Origin: JABDIY01 sp963803845
Lineage (GTDB): Bacteria > Actinomycetota > Acidimicrobiia > Acidimicrobiales > SZUA-35
DNA: 64,000 nt
Assembly: GCA_963803845.1 (NCBI GenBank)
Contig: CAWDNZ010000005.1
Span: 2,405,952 to 2,469,951 of the forward strand
Direction of reading: 5' to 3'
Below are positions 46,488 to 54,706 of the stretch, piece by piece; the first letter of the stretch is position 1; the number at the start of each line of letters is the position of its first letter. The notes beneath the pieces were generated by a model. The model did no database searches and had not been told where the DNA came from. It saw only the letters and a list, made by a program, of their open reading frames with translations. Made by a program: the position numbers and the translations under genes.

Positions 46488-47409
46488 CTAACTCGACACG
46501 AAGTTGTCAGCTGTCAGATGGCTCTCGCCGCTCCATCGGTAGGCGACGAGCGGTCCGCCCTTGCCGGCGCTGTAGTCGACGCAGGCGGTGAACCGACTGC
46601 TGGGTTGAGGTGTGCCGGTTTCCCAGAAGTGTCCGTAGATCACGGGGACTTCATCCGTGTACGCCTCGACGGGCGGAGAAATGGGCTCGTCCGACAGAAC
46701 CGGATACGAATCACCTGCGGCCGTCACGGCATTCGTGGGCATCACTGCTCCGGTTCGAAGACTGACCGCATCTCTATCCCACCATTTCCACCGGGCGTGG
46801 TCACGGGGATGACCACTCCCATCCAAGTAGGCGGGAGAAGGAGCAAGGCTGACCTCCGGGCCTTTGAGAAGATGCTCAATTGCTCGCCACTCTGGGGACC
46901 CCTTCTTGCTCGCACGCTTCACAAGCTCCGGGGTCAACGAGTCTGCCAGACCCCACATGACCAGCCAACAGGTCGATCGATGCTGGATCCCAGCACGCAT
47001 GCACCACCCGGAGCTCACCGAGGTCAAGCCACAACGGCAACGTCAGAAACCATTCAATCAGCTCATCATGACTTGCACTCTTCTCGCCCACCTCCGCCAA
47101 GAACGCCTTGTGCTGCTTGCGATTCTTTGGCGATTTCTTACGGTGCCCAAGCCGCCATGCGATGGCATTGAACTCGTGATTACCAGCCACGATCAGAGCT
47201 GACCCGCTGCTAACCATGGACCGAGCGATCGAGACGGTCTCCAGTTGCTTCGGCCCTCTGTCCACCAGGTCACCAACAAAGATCGCCTGTCGGGTCGGAT
47301 GCCGCCAGCAGCCGTCCCGGTCCTCGTAACCCATCACCGTCAGGAGCGCGACCAGCTTGTCGGCATGACCATGAACATCGCCGATCACGTCATATCCCTG
47401 CCGCTTCAT
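46488..47409 (-). pseudogene. Metallophosphoesterase (PrpE/ApaH-like), frameshifted
   Basis: ATG 47409 begins MKRQGYDVIGDVHGHADKLV with the DxH motif, followed by IFVGDLVDRGPKQLETV (GDxxDRG) and ALIVAGNHEFNAIAW (GNHE), then LRVVHACWDP. These are the complete metal ligands of the calcineurin-like phosphoesterase family; the layout resembles bis(5'-nucleosyl)-tetraphosphatases and PrpE. Near 46955 the frame shifts by one base and continues WGLADSLTPELVKRASKKGS, then GHFWETGTPQPSSRFTACVD near the end, the usual late His/Asp motifs. Repaired length about 306 residues. Confidence 0.75.
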
Positions 47410-47472
47410 ACCGCCGAAGTTACACCACGCTCGTTCTGGGCAATCGCCGACAACGGTGCGCCTAACCTCCCG

Positions 47473-47552
47473 CCAAATTCCTGTCCATAGCCACAATTCG
47501 TGTGGTTGTGGTGGAGGCATAAAGCCCGATTGTGGCTCACAACAGGGATTCG
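47473..47552 (-). repeat. Palindromic repeat family A, copy 4
   Basis: About 80 bp in the divergent gap between the phosphoesterase and amine oxidase genes. Ends CCAAATTCCTGTCCATAGCC and CACAACAGGGATTCGG; reverse-complemented, the interior aligns with copies 2, 3 and 5. Confidence 0.8.
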
Positions 47553-47591
47553 GAAACGAACGGACGCGTGTAGGTCGGCCGCACCCGCTCC

Positions 47592-48721
47592 GTGAAGGCA
47601 CTAGTAGATAGGCTCCTTCCCGTGTTCGACGCGAGCGTTGCCGACGAAACCGTCGATGCCGTAATCCTCGGGGCCGGTGTGGCCGGACTGGTCGCAGCTC
47701 GCCGGCTAACCGAGCGCGGTCTCCACGTTGTCGTACTCGAAGTCGTGACCGCGTCGGCGGGCGACTGCGTTCACACACCGATTGCGACGGCAATCGATTC
47801 GATCTCGGTGCAACGTGGTGCTGGCCCGGCGAGCAACACATCTCAGCATTGATCGATGAACTCGGAATCCGAACCCACTCCCACTACCTCGACGGCGATG
47901 CGCTCTATCACGACCCGGCCAATGGCTCGCAACGACTGGAGGGAAACCCGATCGACGTCCCGTCCTACCGCTTCACCGACGGCGCAACCAGCATCACCGA
48001 CACGTTGGCCAGCCAATTACCCAACGGCGTCCTCCGTCTCGCCTCCCCAGCCCGATCCGTCACCGCCATCGAGACTCCGCTCGGCCAGGCATTGCGCGTT
48101 GAGCATGCCGACGGCCATGTCGATGCCGAGCATGTGATCGTCGCCCTCCCACCGGCACTCGCGATCGAGCGCATCCGATTCACTCCGCCCCTCCCTCAAC
48201 AGGTGGCCGGTCTGGCCGAAATCACGCCGGTCTGGATGGGCGCAATCGCCAAGGTCGTCGTCCGCTACCCCACCGCGTTCTGGCGCACACTCGGGCTGTC
48301 CGGCTCAGCGTTCAGCCGCATGGGTCCGATGGGCGAACTCCACGACATGAGCGGGCCCGACGGCAATCCGGCCGCCCTCTTTGGATTTGCAGTATTGGCG
48401 GCAAACACTCCACCACCCACACCCCACCAAATCCGTCGGCAACTGACCGAGATCTTCGACTCCAACGCCCCCGAACCCACCGAGATCCTCGTGGCGGACT
48501 GGCGCTCCGACCCCAACACCTCCCCGCCCGGCGTCGAAGGACTCGTCGCCTACCAAACCTTTGGGCATGACCTCTACCAATCGCCCACCATGGGCGGCCG
48601 GCTGCACTGGGCATCCACCGAGACATCGCCAGTCAACCCCGGCCACATCGACGGCGCCATCGTCGCCGCCGAACGAGCAGCCCAGGGTGTCCTCTCCCGG
48701 TCCACCCGTTCACCGGCCTGA
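47592..48721 (+). pseudogene. Flavin amine oxidase-like protein, frameshifted
   Basis: The N-terminal frame gives the FAD-binding VDAVILGAGVAGLVAARRLT and HVVVLE, then loses the frame near 47742. One inserted base restores ARDRVGGRLRSHTDCDGNRF, the classic second glycine-rich motif, and the frame ending at 48721 carries the rest: VIVALPPALAIERIRFTPPL, and a C-terminal GRLHWASTETSPVNPGHIDG, the conserved FAD-contact motif of monoamine-oxidase-like enzymes. The repaired protein is about 370 residues. The mutation is a single base; loss may be real or an assembly error. Substrate is unknown. Confidence 0.8.
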
Positions 48722-48924
48722 CAACGTCGGCCATACCTTGGAGAGAGCGCAGCCGGTTCGGCTACTGGATGTCGAGGCGCTTCATTGGCTGGCCGGTGAG
48801 CGAGGGGATCAGTTCAAAATCCTTTGGCGATGAGCCAAGTTGTCATGACCAAGCGTCGGACATGATGTCCGGATCGTCGAGTTCCTTGGTGAGTGTTGCT
48901 ACCTGTGCGAGCTGGTCTAGGAAT

Positions 48925-50256
48925 CTACTTCTCCTGGTTGTCGGGTCCGCCATTGACGAGGACGACATCGAACTTCGCTCTGGCCAGCACACTGGCGGCG
49001 ATAGCGGCCCGGGCTCCCGAAGCGCAATGCACCCGGAGTTCACCGTCGGGAACGTGGTGAAGATGATCGAGGAGTTCGTGTAGCGGGATATTGATCGCTT
49101 CGTCGAGATGTCCTGCTTCGTACTCGTCCTTCCTTCGGACATCCACAACTTTGAATGAGCGTTCCTCGGTGGGGACGGACACCAGCTGGTCGTAGTCCAC
49201 AACGCGGTAGTGGCCGGTGGAAAGCGAATCGGTCGCTGAGTCCAGGTCCGATGCAGCGGGCCGATCGATGCCAATCAGCGACAGCTTCCTCTGAGCATCG
49301 GCGATGTCGGCAGGGTCAGAGGCCAACAATGTCAGTCTCGATCCCCAGGGCATGAGCCAGCCGAGATAGGTGGGTAACCCCGTGGCCTCAAAGTTGAGCG
49401 TGCCCAAGAGATGTCGGCCGGCGTATGCAGACCGATCGCGGAGGTCGACCACCCATTCGCCGGCATCGAGTCGTCGTTCGAGCTCGGCAAGGTCAACCAC
49501 GGTTGCCGGTGACAGATCGGGCTCGGCCAGTCCGGCGCGATTCAACGGACCCATGTGGGCGTAATAGGCGGGGTAGTCGCTCAATCCGGCCAGCATTGTT
49601 TCGACGAACTGGTCAACGTCATCGATCGCAACTGCGGGGTTGTCCCGTTCGTCGCCGATGGTTCCACTGTCTCGGTCGGCACCGGCTTGCGCGGAACAGA
49701 AGCTGCCGAAGCCGTGAGTTGGGTACACCGCTGCATCGCTGGGGAGGTTCTCAACCAGGGAACGAACCGTGGCCCACTGATCTCGCGTGAGTTTATCTGT
49801 CTCACTGTCACCGAGCAGATCGGTGCGACCGACCGTTCCGTAGAGCAAAGACCCACCCGTGAAGACACCCCGGAGTTCACCGTCGGCTTCCACCACATAG
49901 CTCAAATGCGTATGGGTGTGACCCGGACTGCGGCGCACGTGAACGACCAAGTCGCCAACCTTGATCTGGTCGCCGTCGGTGGCTCCCTGCGTGTCGAAAC
50001 TGAGATCATCGTCGGCGTTCGTAATGAGGGCAGCGCCGGTACGGCGGCTGAGTGCTAGACCACCACTCACGTAGTCGTTGTGAACGTGGGTTTCGAAGAT
50101 CGCCTCGATGGCGACCCCGTCTTCGGTGGCGGCAGTGATGACGCGGTCGATGTCTCGGGGCGGATCCACCACGAACGCCGATGCACCGTCGTGTACCAGG
50201 TAGCTCCGGTCCCCCAGACTTGGGGTTTCGATCGTTCGAACGGTCAACGTCATCAT
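48925..50256 (-). CDS. Metallo-beta-lactamase fold protein with two rhodanese domains
   Basis: The 443-residue protein starts at ATG 50256 or the next ATG at 50253. Residues 1-230 are an MBL domain related to persulphide dioxygenases, with ETHVHNDYVSGGLALSRRTG (note Tyr where many members have the second His of HxHxDH), SPGHTHTHLSYVV and YPTHGFGSFC. Residues about 250-340 form an inactive-looking rhodanese repeat without Cys, and the C-terminal rhodanese has Cys in LRVHCASGARAAIAASV. Such proteins handle sulphane sulphur. It is encoded alone, facing the amine oxidase. Confidence 0.87.
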   Translation of the reverse strand: MMTLTVRTIETPSLGDRSYLVHDGASAFVVDPPRDIDRVITAATEDGVAIEAIFETHVHNDYVSGGLALSRRTGAALITNADDDLSFDTQGATDGDQIKVGDLVVHVRRSPGHTHTHLSYVVEADGELRGVFTGGSLLYGTVGRTDLLGDSETDKLTRDQWATVRSLVENLPSDAAVYPTHGFGSFCSAQAGADRDSGTIGDERDNPAVAIDDVDQFVETMLAGLSDYPAYYAHMGPLNRAGLAEPDLSPATVVDLAELERRLDAGEWVVDLRDRSAYAGRHLLGTLNFEATGLPTYLGWLMPWGSRLTLLASDPADIADAQRKLSLIGIDRPAASDLDSATDSLSTGHYRVVDYDQLVSVPTEERSFKVVDVRRKDEYEAGHLDEAINIPLHELLDHLHHVPDGELRVHCASGARAAIAASVLARAKFDVVLVNGGPDNQEK

Positions 50257-50344
50257 CCATCTCCAGGTTAGTGACCAGCCCGGCGGGACTTCTTTGCCGG
50301 ATTACCCAACCGCATTCTCATCCAAACCCCCAGTCATAACCCCC

Positions 50345-50425
50345 TCCAAATTCCTGTCCACACCCACACTCAGTGTGGCTCTGGTGAGGGCAGAAAGCCC
50401 GAATGTGGCTCACAACAGGAATTTG
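50345..50425 (-). repeat. Palindromic repeat family A, copy 5
   Basis: About 81 bp with ends CCAAATTCCTGTCCACACCC and CACAACAGGAATTTGG. Lies between the MBL-rhodanese start and the cytidine deaminase stop. Closest in sequence to copy 4. Confidence 0.85.
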
Positions 50426-50454
50426 GAGCCCCAACGTTCAAACGAACGTCGTTC

Positions 50455-50880
50455 CTACTTGGGCGCGGCGCTGGGGCTGTGGCGTTTCGGCGCCCTGGTC
50501 AACAGTTCGGCCACCGTCGAGTGATCGATCGTCCCGTCCGGATCGGTGGCCACAACGATCAGCTCAGGCCCGCCGATTTCGAGAGCGACCTGGAGGCACG
50601 CCCCGCACGGAAACGTGAGCTCATCGTTCGTGCGTTTCGAACACAGCGCAAGGATGACCGGGTGCTGCTGTTGGGTGACGGCGGTGAACAGTGCCACCCG
50701 TTCCGCGCACATCGCAAGGCCAAGCGACACGTTCTCTACAAGCGCACCGGGGATCGTTTGACCATCGGCGGTGAGCACTGCTGCGCCCATCGGGAAGTCC
50801 GAATACGGGGCGTACGCCTTTTCTCTTGCGTCCTGCGCGGCCTTGGCAATGGCATGGATCTTGTCGTCGACGTCGGTCAT
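50455..50880 (-). CDS. cdd: Cytidine deaminase
   Basis: A 141-residue tetrameric-type cytidine/deoxycytidine deaminase. The zinc site is complete: Cys58-Ala59-Glu60 (in GLAMCAERVALF) and Cys92-x-x-Cys95 in FPCGACLQVAL. YAPYSDFPMGAAVLTADG is the standard N-terminal substrate loop. It converts (deoxy)cytidine to (deoxy)uridine in nucleoside salvage. It lies 1.5 kb upstream of the BMC operon that ends in deoxyribose-phosphate breakdown, though in the opposite orientation, so a shared nucleoside-catabolic role is plausible. Confidence 0.93.
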   Translation of the reverse strand: MTDVDDKIHAIAKAAQDAREKAYAPYSDFPMGAAVLTADGQTIPGALVENVSLGLAMCAERVALFTAVTQQQHPVILALCSKRTNDELTFPCGACLQVALEIGGPELIVVATDPDGTIDHSTVAELLTRAPKRHSPSAAPK

Positions 50881-50930
50881 TGGTGGAACCTAACTGGCTT
50901 CGTGCCCGAGGGCTGTTCCCACAGAGTGAG

Positions 50931-51713
50931 TTAGGGCTGTTCTTCAGGCATTTGGCAGAGCATGAGGGTTGCGCCACCAGGATCGGCGATGGCCGACATG
51001 CGACCGAACAACGTGTCCCATGGTTCCGCCACCACCGTCCCGCCGTTCGCTTTCACGATTTCGCAGGCGGCGTCGTTGTCTTCCACAACGTAATAGTTGA
51101 CCCAATGGGTGGGCGCTCCGGCCATGTGGTCGGGAAGGCCCATCAACCCACACACCGTGCCGTCGTCACCGTTGCTCAACATGTAGTACTCCATTTGATC
51201 GCCACCCATTTCCGGTGGAAGTGGCGTTGCGGTCCACCCGAAGACCGTTTCGAGGAAGGACTTGGTGGCGTGGAGATCGGTGCTCATGCACTCGAACCAA
51301 CAAGGCGCACCGGTCTCGCCGAAGCGCTGAAATCCCATGATCTCGTCGCCCGGTGACTCGAAAATACACAGCGCTCCATGGGTGGGATCGGCGATGACGG
51401 CGGTGCGGCCACCGACCTCGATCTCGAACGGGTCCCGTAGAACCATGCCGCCTGCGGCTTTCACAGCTTCCACCGTTGCGTCGGCGTCCTCAACCGCCAC
51501 ATAGGTGGACCAGACCGGCGGCATGTCCCCCATTTCCTCGGTCAATTGCATGGCGCCCCCGACCGACTTCCCATCGGTGGTGAGGCCGTAGTAACCGCCG
51601 GGACTCTTCTCCGCCTCCACCCCGAGGACCGCCTTATAGAAGGCGAGTTCCCGCTCGATGTCCGCGGCCATTAGTTCGGCCCAGGTGATGTCGTGGATCC
51701 TGAGGTTCGTCAT
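50931..51713 (-). CDS. Two-domain VOC/glyoxalase-family protein
   Basis: A 260-residue protein with two VOC modules: residues 5-120 (ITWAELMAADIERELAFYKA, ending AVIADPTHGALCIFE) and 130-255 (CWFECMSTDLHATKSFLETV, ending MSAIADPGGATLMLCQM). This tandem 27-kDa type is common in actinobacteria, some members being hydroxylase- or resistance-related. The metal ligands are not canonical in the second half. It ends 50 bp upstream of the deaminase start in the same direction, so the two may be co-transcribed. Confidence 0.88.
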   Translation of the reverse strand: MTNLRIHDITWAELMAADIERELAFYKAVLGVEAEKSPGGYYGLTTDGKSVGGAMQLTEEMGDMPPVWSTYVAVEDADATVEAVKAAGGMVLRDPFEIEVGGRTAVIADPTHGALCIFESPGDEIMGFQRFGETGAPCWFECMSTDLHATKSFLETVFGWTATPLPPEMGGDQMEYYMLSNGDDGTVCGLMGLPDHMAGAPTHWVNYYVVEDNDAACEIVKANGGTVVAEPWDTLFGRMSAIADPGGATLMLCQMPEEQP

Positions 51714-51802
51714 GTTGCCACCCTAGATCCGGTGGGCGTGCCTGTCATCCCCGTCCCGCGTGGTTGACGGGCCGCCCGCCCGCTGGCCGACAGCGCTTGC
51801 CC

Positions 51803-51852
51803 GTTTTCGGGATCATTCAGTGCTCTCCAGGGCACCAAGCGCCCCTGAAAAC
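51803..51852 (+). repeat. Palindromic repeat family B, copy 3
   Basis: Outer arms GTTTTC and GAAAAC with the shared core CATTCAGTGCTCTCCAGGGC ACCAAGCGCCCC. In the divergent gap between the VOC gene and the BMC operon. Confidence 0.75.
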
Positions 51853-51930
51853 CACGGAACAACGGCACGAATGGGACTGCGGCGCTCACTTCGCGTGTCG
51901 CCAAAAACGGGATTCTGTCCCCCGGGCCAA

Positions 51931-51979
51931 CCCCAACTAGGTTTGTTGCCGTGGCAGTTCCTTTTCATCCCCAACTAGG
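51931..51979 (+). promoter_or_regulatory. Direct repeats CCCCAACTAGG upstream of the BMC operon
   Basis: The 11-bp word CCCCAACTAGG occurs at 51931-51941 and again at 51969-51979, 38 bp apart (close to whole helical turns), ending 27 bp before the first BMC gene. Exact paired words this close to a start suggest binding sites for a regulator or a promoter element. No regulator gene is linked. Confidence 0.45.
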
Positions 51980-52006
51980 ATCAAGCCAGGTCAACGGGAT
52001 GGTGTC

Positions 52007-52597
52007 ATGACTGGGGAACGATCTGAGTTCGAATCTGAGGTCCGCGGCCTGGTGGAGCGCGTTCTCGCCGGTGTGCTTGACGGGCCAACGGCGGCCCCCG
52101 CTGCCGCCGACGATGGATCGGCGGCCAGCCCCTCTGAGAAGCGACTTGCCATTGGCTCAGACCATGGCGGGTTCGAGCTCAAAGAAGATCTCAAGGCCAA
52201 ACTCCTCGAGGCTGGTTGGGCGGTCGAAGACTGCGGCACCCACAGCACCGAGGCATGTGACTACCCGGTTTTCGCCCACGCCGTGGCTCGCCAAGTGGCC
52301 AGGGGCAACTGCGTAAGCGGGATCATGATTGACGGCGCCGGAATCGGCTCGGCGATGACTGCCAACAAAGTGCCGGGTGTCCGCGCCGCCGCGTGTTACG
52401 ACATCTCCACGGCCAGGAACAGTCGCGAACACAACCGGGCCAACGTTCTGACCCTCGGGGCCGGCCTCACCGGCTCGTCACTGGCGTGGCAGATCGTGCA
52501 AGAGTGGCTGGCCACACCGTGGGGCCGCGGCCGTCATCACAAGCGAGTCACGCTCATCAACGAGATCGAATCCACATACATCAGGAGCGAAGCGTGA
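52007..52597 (+). CDS. BMC-associated RpiB/LacAB-family sugar-phosphate isomerase-like protein
   Basis: A 196-residue protein of the RpiB/LacAB fold (IGSDHGGFELKEDLKAKLLE, NKVPGVRAAACYDISTARNS, ANVLTLGAGLTG). The active-site loop reads GIMIDGAGIGSAM: Asp109 stands where E. coli-type RpiB has its catalytic Cys and Ala111 where Thr is usual, so the reaction may differ from ribose-5-phosphate isomerisation. The first 25 residues (FESEVRGLVERVLAGVLDG) form an amphipathic helix followed by an Ala/Pro/Ser linker, the look of a BMC encapsulation peptide. It is the first gene of the BMC operon and its stop overlaps the next start. Confidence 0.88.
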   Translation: MTGERSEFESEVRGLVERVLAGVLDGPTAAPAAADDGSAASPSEKRLAIGSDHGGFELKEDLKAKLLEAGWAVEDCGTHSTEACDYPVFAHAVARQVARGNCVSGIMIDGAGIGSAMTANKVPGVRAAACYDISTARNSREHNRANVLTLGAGLTGSSLAWQIVQEWLATPWGRGRHHKRVTLINEIESTYIRSEA

Positions 52598-53442
52598 CGG
52601 ATGAACCCCTAAACAGGGAGCTACTGATCGAACTCATCACCAAGGAGGTCTTGAGCACGCTGGCCAGTCAGGTCGATCGTTGCCACACCCCTGAAGGTGT
52701 CCGCCAGGTCGTGGTAAACGGGGCAGACCGGGTGGCGTTTCATGGTGAAGCGTCCCTGGTTCCGCTCGACCTCGCCAAATACATCGACCACACCGCCCTG
52801 AAGCCCGAAACCACCGCCGACGACATCGACCAGCTCTGCAAAGAGGCCGAGCAATACCAGTTCGCCTCGGTTTGTGTGAACCCAACGTGGGTGAAGCGGG
52901 CGGCCACCAAGCTGCGGGGCAGCAACGTCAAGGTTTGTTCAGTCATTGGGTTTCCGCTGGGTGCATCTACGTCTGAGGTCAAGGCCCTCGAGGCCCGCCG
53001 GGCGATCCGTGACGGTGCTCGCGAAGTGGACATGGTCATCAACGTTGGAGCACTCAAGTCTGGAGATCACCAGACGGTGCTGGTGGACATCGAGAAAGTG
53101 GTGGATTCCGCTCACGAGGCAGGAGCCATCGTCAAGGTGATTCTCGAGACTTCCTTGCTGACCGACTCGGAGAAGGTGGTGGCCTCCTCTCTGGCCAAGA
53201 AGGCGAAGGCTGACTTCGTGAAGACCTCCACCGGATTCGGTGGCGGCGGGGCAACGGTGTACGACGTGGCCCTGATGCGTGAAACCGTTGGCCCCGACAT
53301 GGGAATAAAGGCCTCCGGTGGGGTAAGAACAAAGTCCGACGTCGAGGACATGATCGCTGCGGGAGCAACCAGGATCGGCGCCTCGGCCGGCGTGCAAATA
53401 GTCAACGCAAACGAAGGAGACAGCAGTGGACACAGCTATTGA
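52594..53442 (+). CDS. deoC: Deoxyribose-phosphate aldolase, BMC-targeted
   Basis: A 282-residue class I aldolase. The Schiff-base Lys210 lies in DFVKTSTGFGGGG; Asp146 (EVDMVINVG) and Lys239 (GIKASGGVRT) are the partner catalytic residues. It cleaves 2-deoxyribose-5-phosphate to glyceraldehyde-3-phosphate and acetaldehyde. Compared with free DeoC it has about 60 extra N-terminal residues, starting with an amphipathic helix (LNRELLIELITKEVLSTLAS) typical of BMC cargo. GTG 52594 overlaps the preceding stop (GTGA) and has AGGAGC upstream. Its stop overlaps the shell gene by 17 bp. Confidence 0.95.
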   Translation: MTDEPLNRELLIELITKEVLSTLASQVDRCHTPEGVRQVVVNGADRVAFHGEASLVPLDLAKYIDHTALKPETTADDIDQLCKEAEQYQFASVCVNPTWVKRAATKLRGSNVKVCSVIGFPLGASTSEVKALEARRAIRDGAREVDMVINVGALKSGDHQTVLVDIEKVVDSAHEAGAIVKVILETSLLTDSEKVVASSLAKKAKADFVKTSTGFGGGGATVYDVALMRETVGPDMGIKASGGVRTKSDVEDMIAAGATRIGASAGVQIVNANEGDSSGHSY

Positions 53443-54112
53443 GATCCGGACCTTTGCGTTCTTGGACAACCTCCAACCGCAGTATGCGGCCTTTCTCGGA
53501 ACCGTCGCTCAAGGGTTTCTGCCCCTTGCCGGCGATGCCTCGCTCTATGTGGAGGTGTCACCGGGAATCGAAATCAACCGGCTCACCGACGTCGCATTGA
53601 AGTCCACTCGCGTGAAGCCCGGAATGCAGATCATCGAGCGGGTCTATGGCCTCTTGGAGATCCACTCCCCCGACCAAGCCGAGATACGGGCGGCCGGGGC
53701 CGCCATCTTGGACGCGGTGGGGCTCACCGAGTCAGATCGGCTCAAGCCCAGAATCATGTCCAGCCAGATCATCCGACGCATCGACGACCATCACGCTCAA
53801 CTGATCAATCGGATGCGTCACGGTCAAATGATCGTGCCCGGCCAAACCCTCTACGTTCTGGAGTGCGAGCCCGCGGCCTATGCCCCACTCGCTGCCAACG
53901 AGGCCGAGAAAGCGGCAGACATCAATGTTCTCGAAGTCCGCGCCGCAGGGGCCGTGGGGCGGGTCTACCTGGGCGGCGAAGAACAAGATATCGATGCCGG
54001 CTGGCGGGCCGCGGTGGCAGCGCTGGAAGCGCTCGATGGCCGCGAACCAGGCAAGGCAGCAACACCGAAAGTCACAACAACCCGAAAGATGAAGGGAGCC
54101 AGTAATGGCTGA
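53426..54112 (+). CDS. BMC shell protein, trimer-type (tandem BMC domains)
   Basis: A 228-residue tandem-domain shell protein beginning with GTG 53426. Sequence such as IEIRTFAFLDNLQPQYAAFL, GMQIIERVYGLLEIHSPDQA and INVLEVRAAGAVGRVYLGGE shows two alpha/beta BMC-type units, the second followed by a basic tail (KVTTTRKMKGASNG). BMC-T proteins form pseudohexameric tiles and can make larger, gated pores. The order of strands suggests the permuted class, but that needs structure-based alignment. Overlaps deoC by 17 bp and the BMC-H gene by 8 bp, so expression is tightly coupled. Confidence 0.85.
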   Translation: MDTAIEIRTFAFLDNLQPQYAAFLGTVAQGFLPLAGDASLYVEVSPGIEINRLTDVALKSTRVKPGMQIIERVYGLLEIHSPDQAEIRAAGAAILDAVGLTESDRLKPRIMSSQIIRRIDDHHAQLINRMRHGQMIVPGQTLYVLECEPAAYAPLAANEAEKAADINVLEVRAAGAVGRVYLGGEEQDIDAGWRAAVAALEALDGREPGKAATPKVTTTRKMKGASNG

Positions 54113-54407
54113 AGCGCTAGGCATGATTGAGTGCAGGAGTTTCGCAGCGATGGTCGAGGCCGCCGATGCGATGGTCAAAGCGGCCAAGGTCGACTTGGTG
54201 TCATACGAGTCGACCGGTGGTGGCTATGTCACCGCGATCGTACGCGGCGATGTTGCGGCCGTTAAGGCCGCCGTCGATTCCGGCGTTCGCGGTGCGGAGA
54301 AGGTTGGCGAAGTTATCGCCACCCACGTCATCGCCCGACCGCACGTCAACATCGATGTCGTGCTCCCCCTCGGCCGAGCCGACGAGGCCGCTGCAGAGTC
54401 GAGCTAA
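54105..54407 (+). CDS. BMC shell protein, hexamer-type (BMC-H)
   Basis: A 100-residue canonical Pf00936-type protein: ALGMIECRSFAAMVEAADAM, VDLVSYESTGGGYVTAIVRG and the closing VGEVIATHVIARPHVNID. The pore loop at TGGGY is Gly-rich and slightly larger than the common (K/S)GGG variants. This is the bulk facet tile of the shell, the only BMC-H in the operon. ATG 54105 lies within the previous gene's last codons. Confidence 0.96.
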   Translation: MAEALGMIECRSFAAMVEAADAMVKAAKVDLVSYESTGGGYVTAIVRGDVAAVKAAVDSGVRGAEKVGEVIATHVIARPHVNIDVVLPLGRADEAAAESS

Positions 54408-54411
54408 GTCA

Positions 54412-54699
54412 ATGCTCCTGGGACGAGTCACCGGCACTGTCGTGGCCAGTCAAAAAGAACCGCTCATGGAAGGTCTCACCTTCCTGCTTGTGCGGCAGCT
54501 CGCAGTCGACAACACCGAGGGCAATAACTACGTGGTTGCCGTTGACTCTGTGGGCGCTGGTGTTGGTGAGGTCGTGATGTACGCATCTGGCAGCTCGGCT
54601 CGCCAGACCAGCGTCACGCAGAACAAACCTTGCGATGCGGTGGTGATGGCCATCGTCGACACGTGGGAAATCGACGGCGAGACGGTGTACCGAAAGTGA
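54412..54699 (+). CDS. BMC vertex protein (BMC-P, EutN/CcmL family), first copy
   Basis: A 95-residue pentamer-type shell protein: MLLGRVTGTVVASQKEPLME, VVAVDSVGAGVGEVVMYASG and SSARQTSVTQNKPCDAVVMA are the family landmarks (GRVxGxVV, DxVGAGxG(D/E), SSAR). It caps the shell vertices. ATG 54412 is 4 bp after the BMC-H stop. It is the longest of the three vertex proteins here and has the complete SSAR loop. Confidence 0.95.
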   Translation: MLLGRVTGTVVASQKEPLMEGLTFLLVRQLAVDNTEGNNYVVAVDSVGAGVGEVVMYASGSSARQTSVTQNKPCDAVVMAIVDTWEIDGETVYRK

Positions 54700-54706
54700 G
54701 TAGACC

